64,000 bases of DNA from Pseudorhodoferax sp. Leaf265. Lineage in GTDB: Bacteria; Pseudomonadota; Gammaproteobacteria; Burkholderiales; Burkholderiaceae_C. Positions 63,507 through 64,000 of this stretch are shown piece after piece; the first letter of the stretch is position 1; each line of letters starts with the position of its first letter. Where the stretch lies: assembly GCF_001422365.1 (NCBI RefSeq), contig NZ_LMMT01000001.1:784820-848819 (forward strand), in the 5' to 3' direction. Both the position numbers and the translations under genes were made by a program. Under the pieces are notes generated by a model that searched no databases, was not told where the DNA came from, and was given only the letters and a program-made list of their open reading frames with translations.

Positions 63507-64000
63507 TCAGGTACCGACCTTGCCGCCGTCTTCCCGCCAGACCACGACCGTGGCAGGACGCGGGCGGCCACCGGCACCGTTGTCGGGCCAGCGCGAGAAG
63601 GCCAGCGGATCGACCGCGGGGTCGGTCGCCGGCGCGCGCGGATGGCTGCCGTACTCGCCCGGGTGCTGCACGTTGATGAACACGTACTTCTGGTCCGGCG
63701 TCCAGGTGATGCCCGTGATCTCGCAGCCCGAGGGGCCGACCAGGAACCGGCGGATCTCCTTGGTCTGCGGGTCGGCCACCAGCATCTGGTTGTTGCCCAT
63801 GCCGGCGTAGTTGCCGCGGTTGGAGAAGTTGCCGTCGGTCTGAATCCACAGGCGGCCGTCGGCATCGAAGGCCAGGCCGTCCGGGCTGTTGAACAGGTTG
63901 TCGGCGTTGATGTTGCTCGATCCGGCCTGCAGGCCGCCGGCCGTGTGGGCCGGGTTGCCGGCCAGCACGAACAGGTCCCACTCGAACGTCAGCGCGGCCG
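63507..64000 (-). CDS. PhoX-family phosphatase (DUF839), C-terminal part
   Basis: About 164 residues are visible; the gene continues past the right edge. The sequence shows ADNLFNSPDGLAFDADGRLW, GNNQMLVADP and TGITWTPDQKYVFINVQHPG, the C-terminal signature of PhoX-type proteins, which are exported alkaline phosphatases using Ca2+ and Fe. The HPGE stretch close to the end is well conserved. The N-terminal Tat signal cannot be seen. Confidence 0.88.
   Translation of the reverse strand, partial: AALTFEWDLFVLAGNPAHTAGGLQAGSSNINADNLFNSPDGLAFDADGRLWIQTDGNFSNRGNYAGMGNNQMLVADPQTKEIRRFLVGPSGCEITGITWTPDQKYVFINVQHPGEYGSHPRAPATDPAVDPLAFSRWPDNGAGGRPRPATVVVWREDGGKVGT

Overview
The window is GC-rich chromosomal DNA (roughly 70% G+C by eye) with dense, overlapping genes. 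Gene content and protein sequences fit a betaproteobacterium of the order Burkholderiales, most like the family Comamonadaceae. This is inferred from TRAP and Bug-type tripartite tricarboxylate uptake proteins, a CNP1-like protein, the rplU-rpmA-obgE-proB order and a PEP-CTERM protein. No species is claimed.

Region 1 (1-6.9 kb) holds a partial hydantoinase/5-oxoprolinase, a three-gene TRAP transporter joined to crcB, a His/Pro-rich secreted protein and glnS. Region 2 (6.9-18.1 kb) is a nickel (or cobalt) acquisition locus. It contains a five-gene ECF transporter (nikK-L-M-Q-O), a His-rich membrane protein, two overlapping HupE/UreJ permeases, a TonB-dependent receptor, a DUF4198 protein and, on the other strand, a third HupE/UreJ-type protein coupled to a PpiC-like protein. 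An in-frame composite remnant of two catabolic genes lies between the two arms. Region 3 (18.2-26.1 kb) has a DUF3604/PHP protein, a PCu(A)C-fold protein without its copper ligands, a PEP-CTERM protein, an oxygenase-like protein, a membrane spermidine-synthase-like protein and a Bug-type binding protein. Region 4 (26.2-47.3 kb) is housekeeping: an HPF-like protein, gshA, nudC, hemA-prfA-prmC-grxD, an AAA ATPase, a CorC-type protein, proS, rppH, proB, obgE, rpmA, rplU and ispB.

Region 5 (47.35-61.89 kb) is an integrated element of about 14.5 kb in the 3' end of tRNA-Pro(CGG). It is bounded by a perfect 26-bp direct repeat. A tyrosine integrase sits next to the intact tRNA. The cargo is an XRE regulator, a ribbon-helix-helix-like regulator coupled to a membrane protein, a 1447-residue protein resembling a podovirus ejection (internal virion) protein, an HNH-type zinc-ribbon protein, a serine recombinase with a 13-bp inverted repeat at its start, and several unrecognised membrane-anchored proteins. 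No terminase, portal, capsid or replication gene is visible. It is therefore either a strongly reduced prophage or a satellite-like element, and its membrane-anchored orphans are the best candidates for a new function such as superinfection exclusion or defence.

Region 6 (61.9-64 kb) resumes the host chromosome with hutF and the 3' part of a PhoX-family gene.
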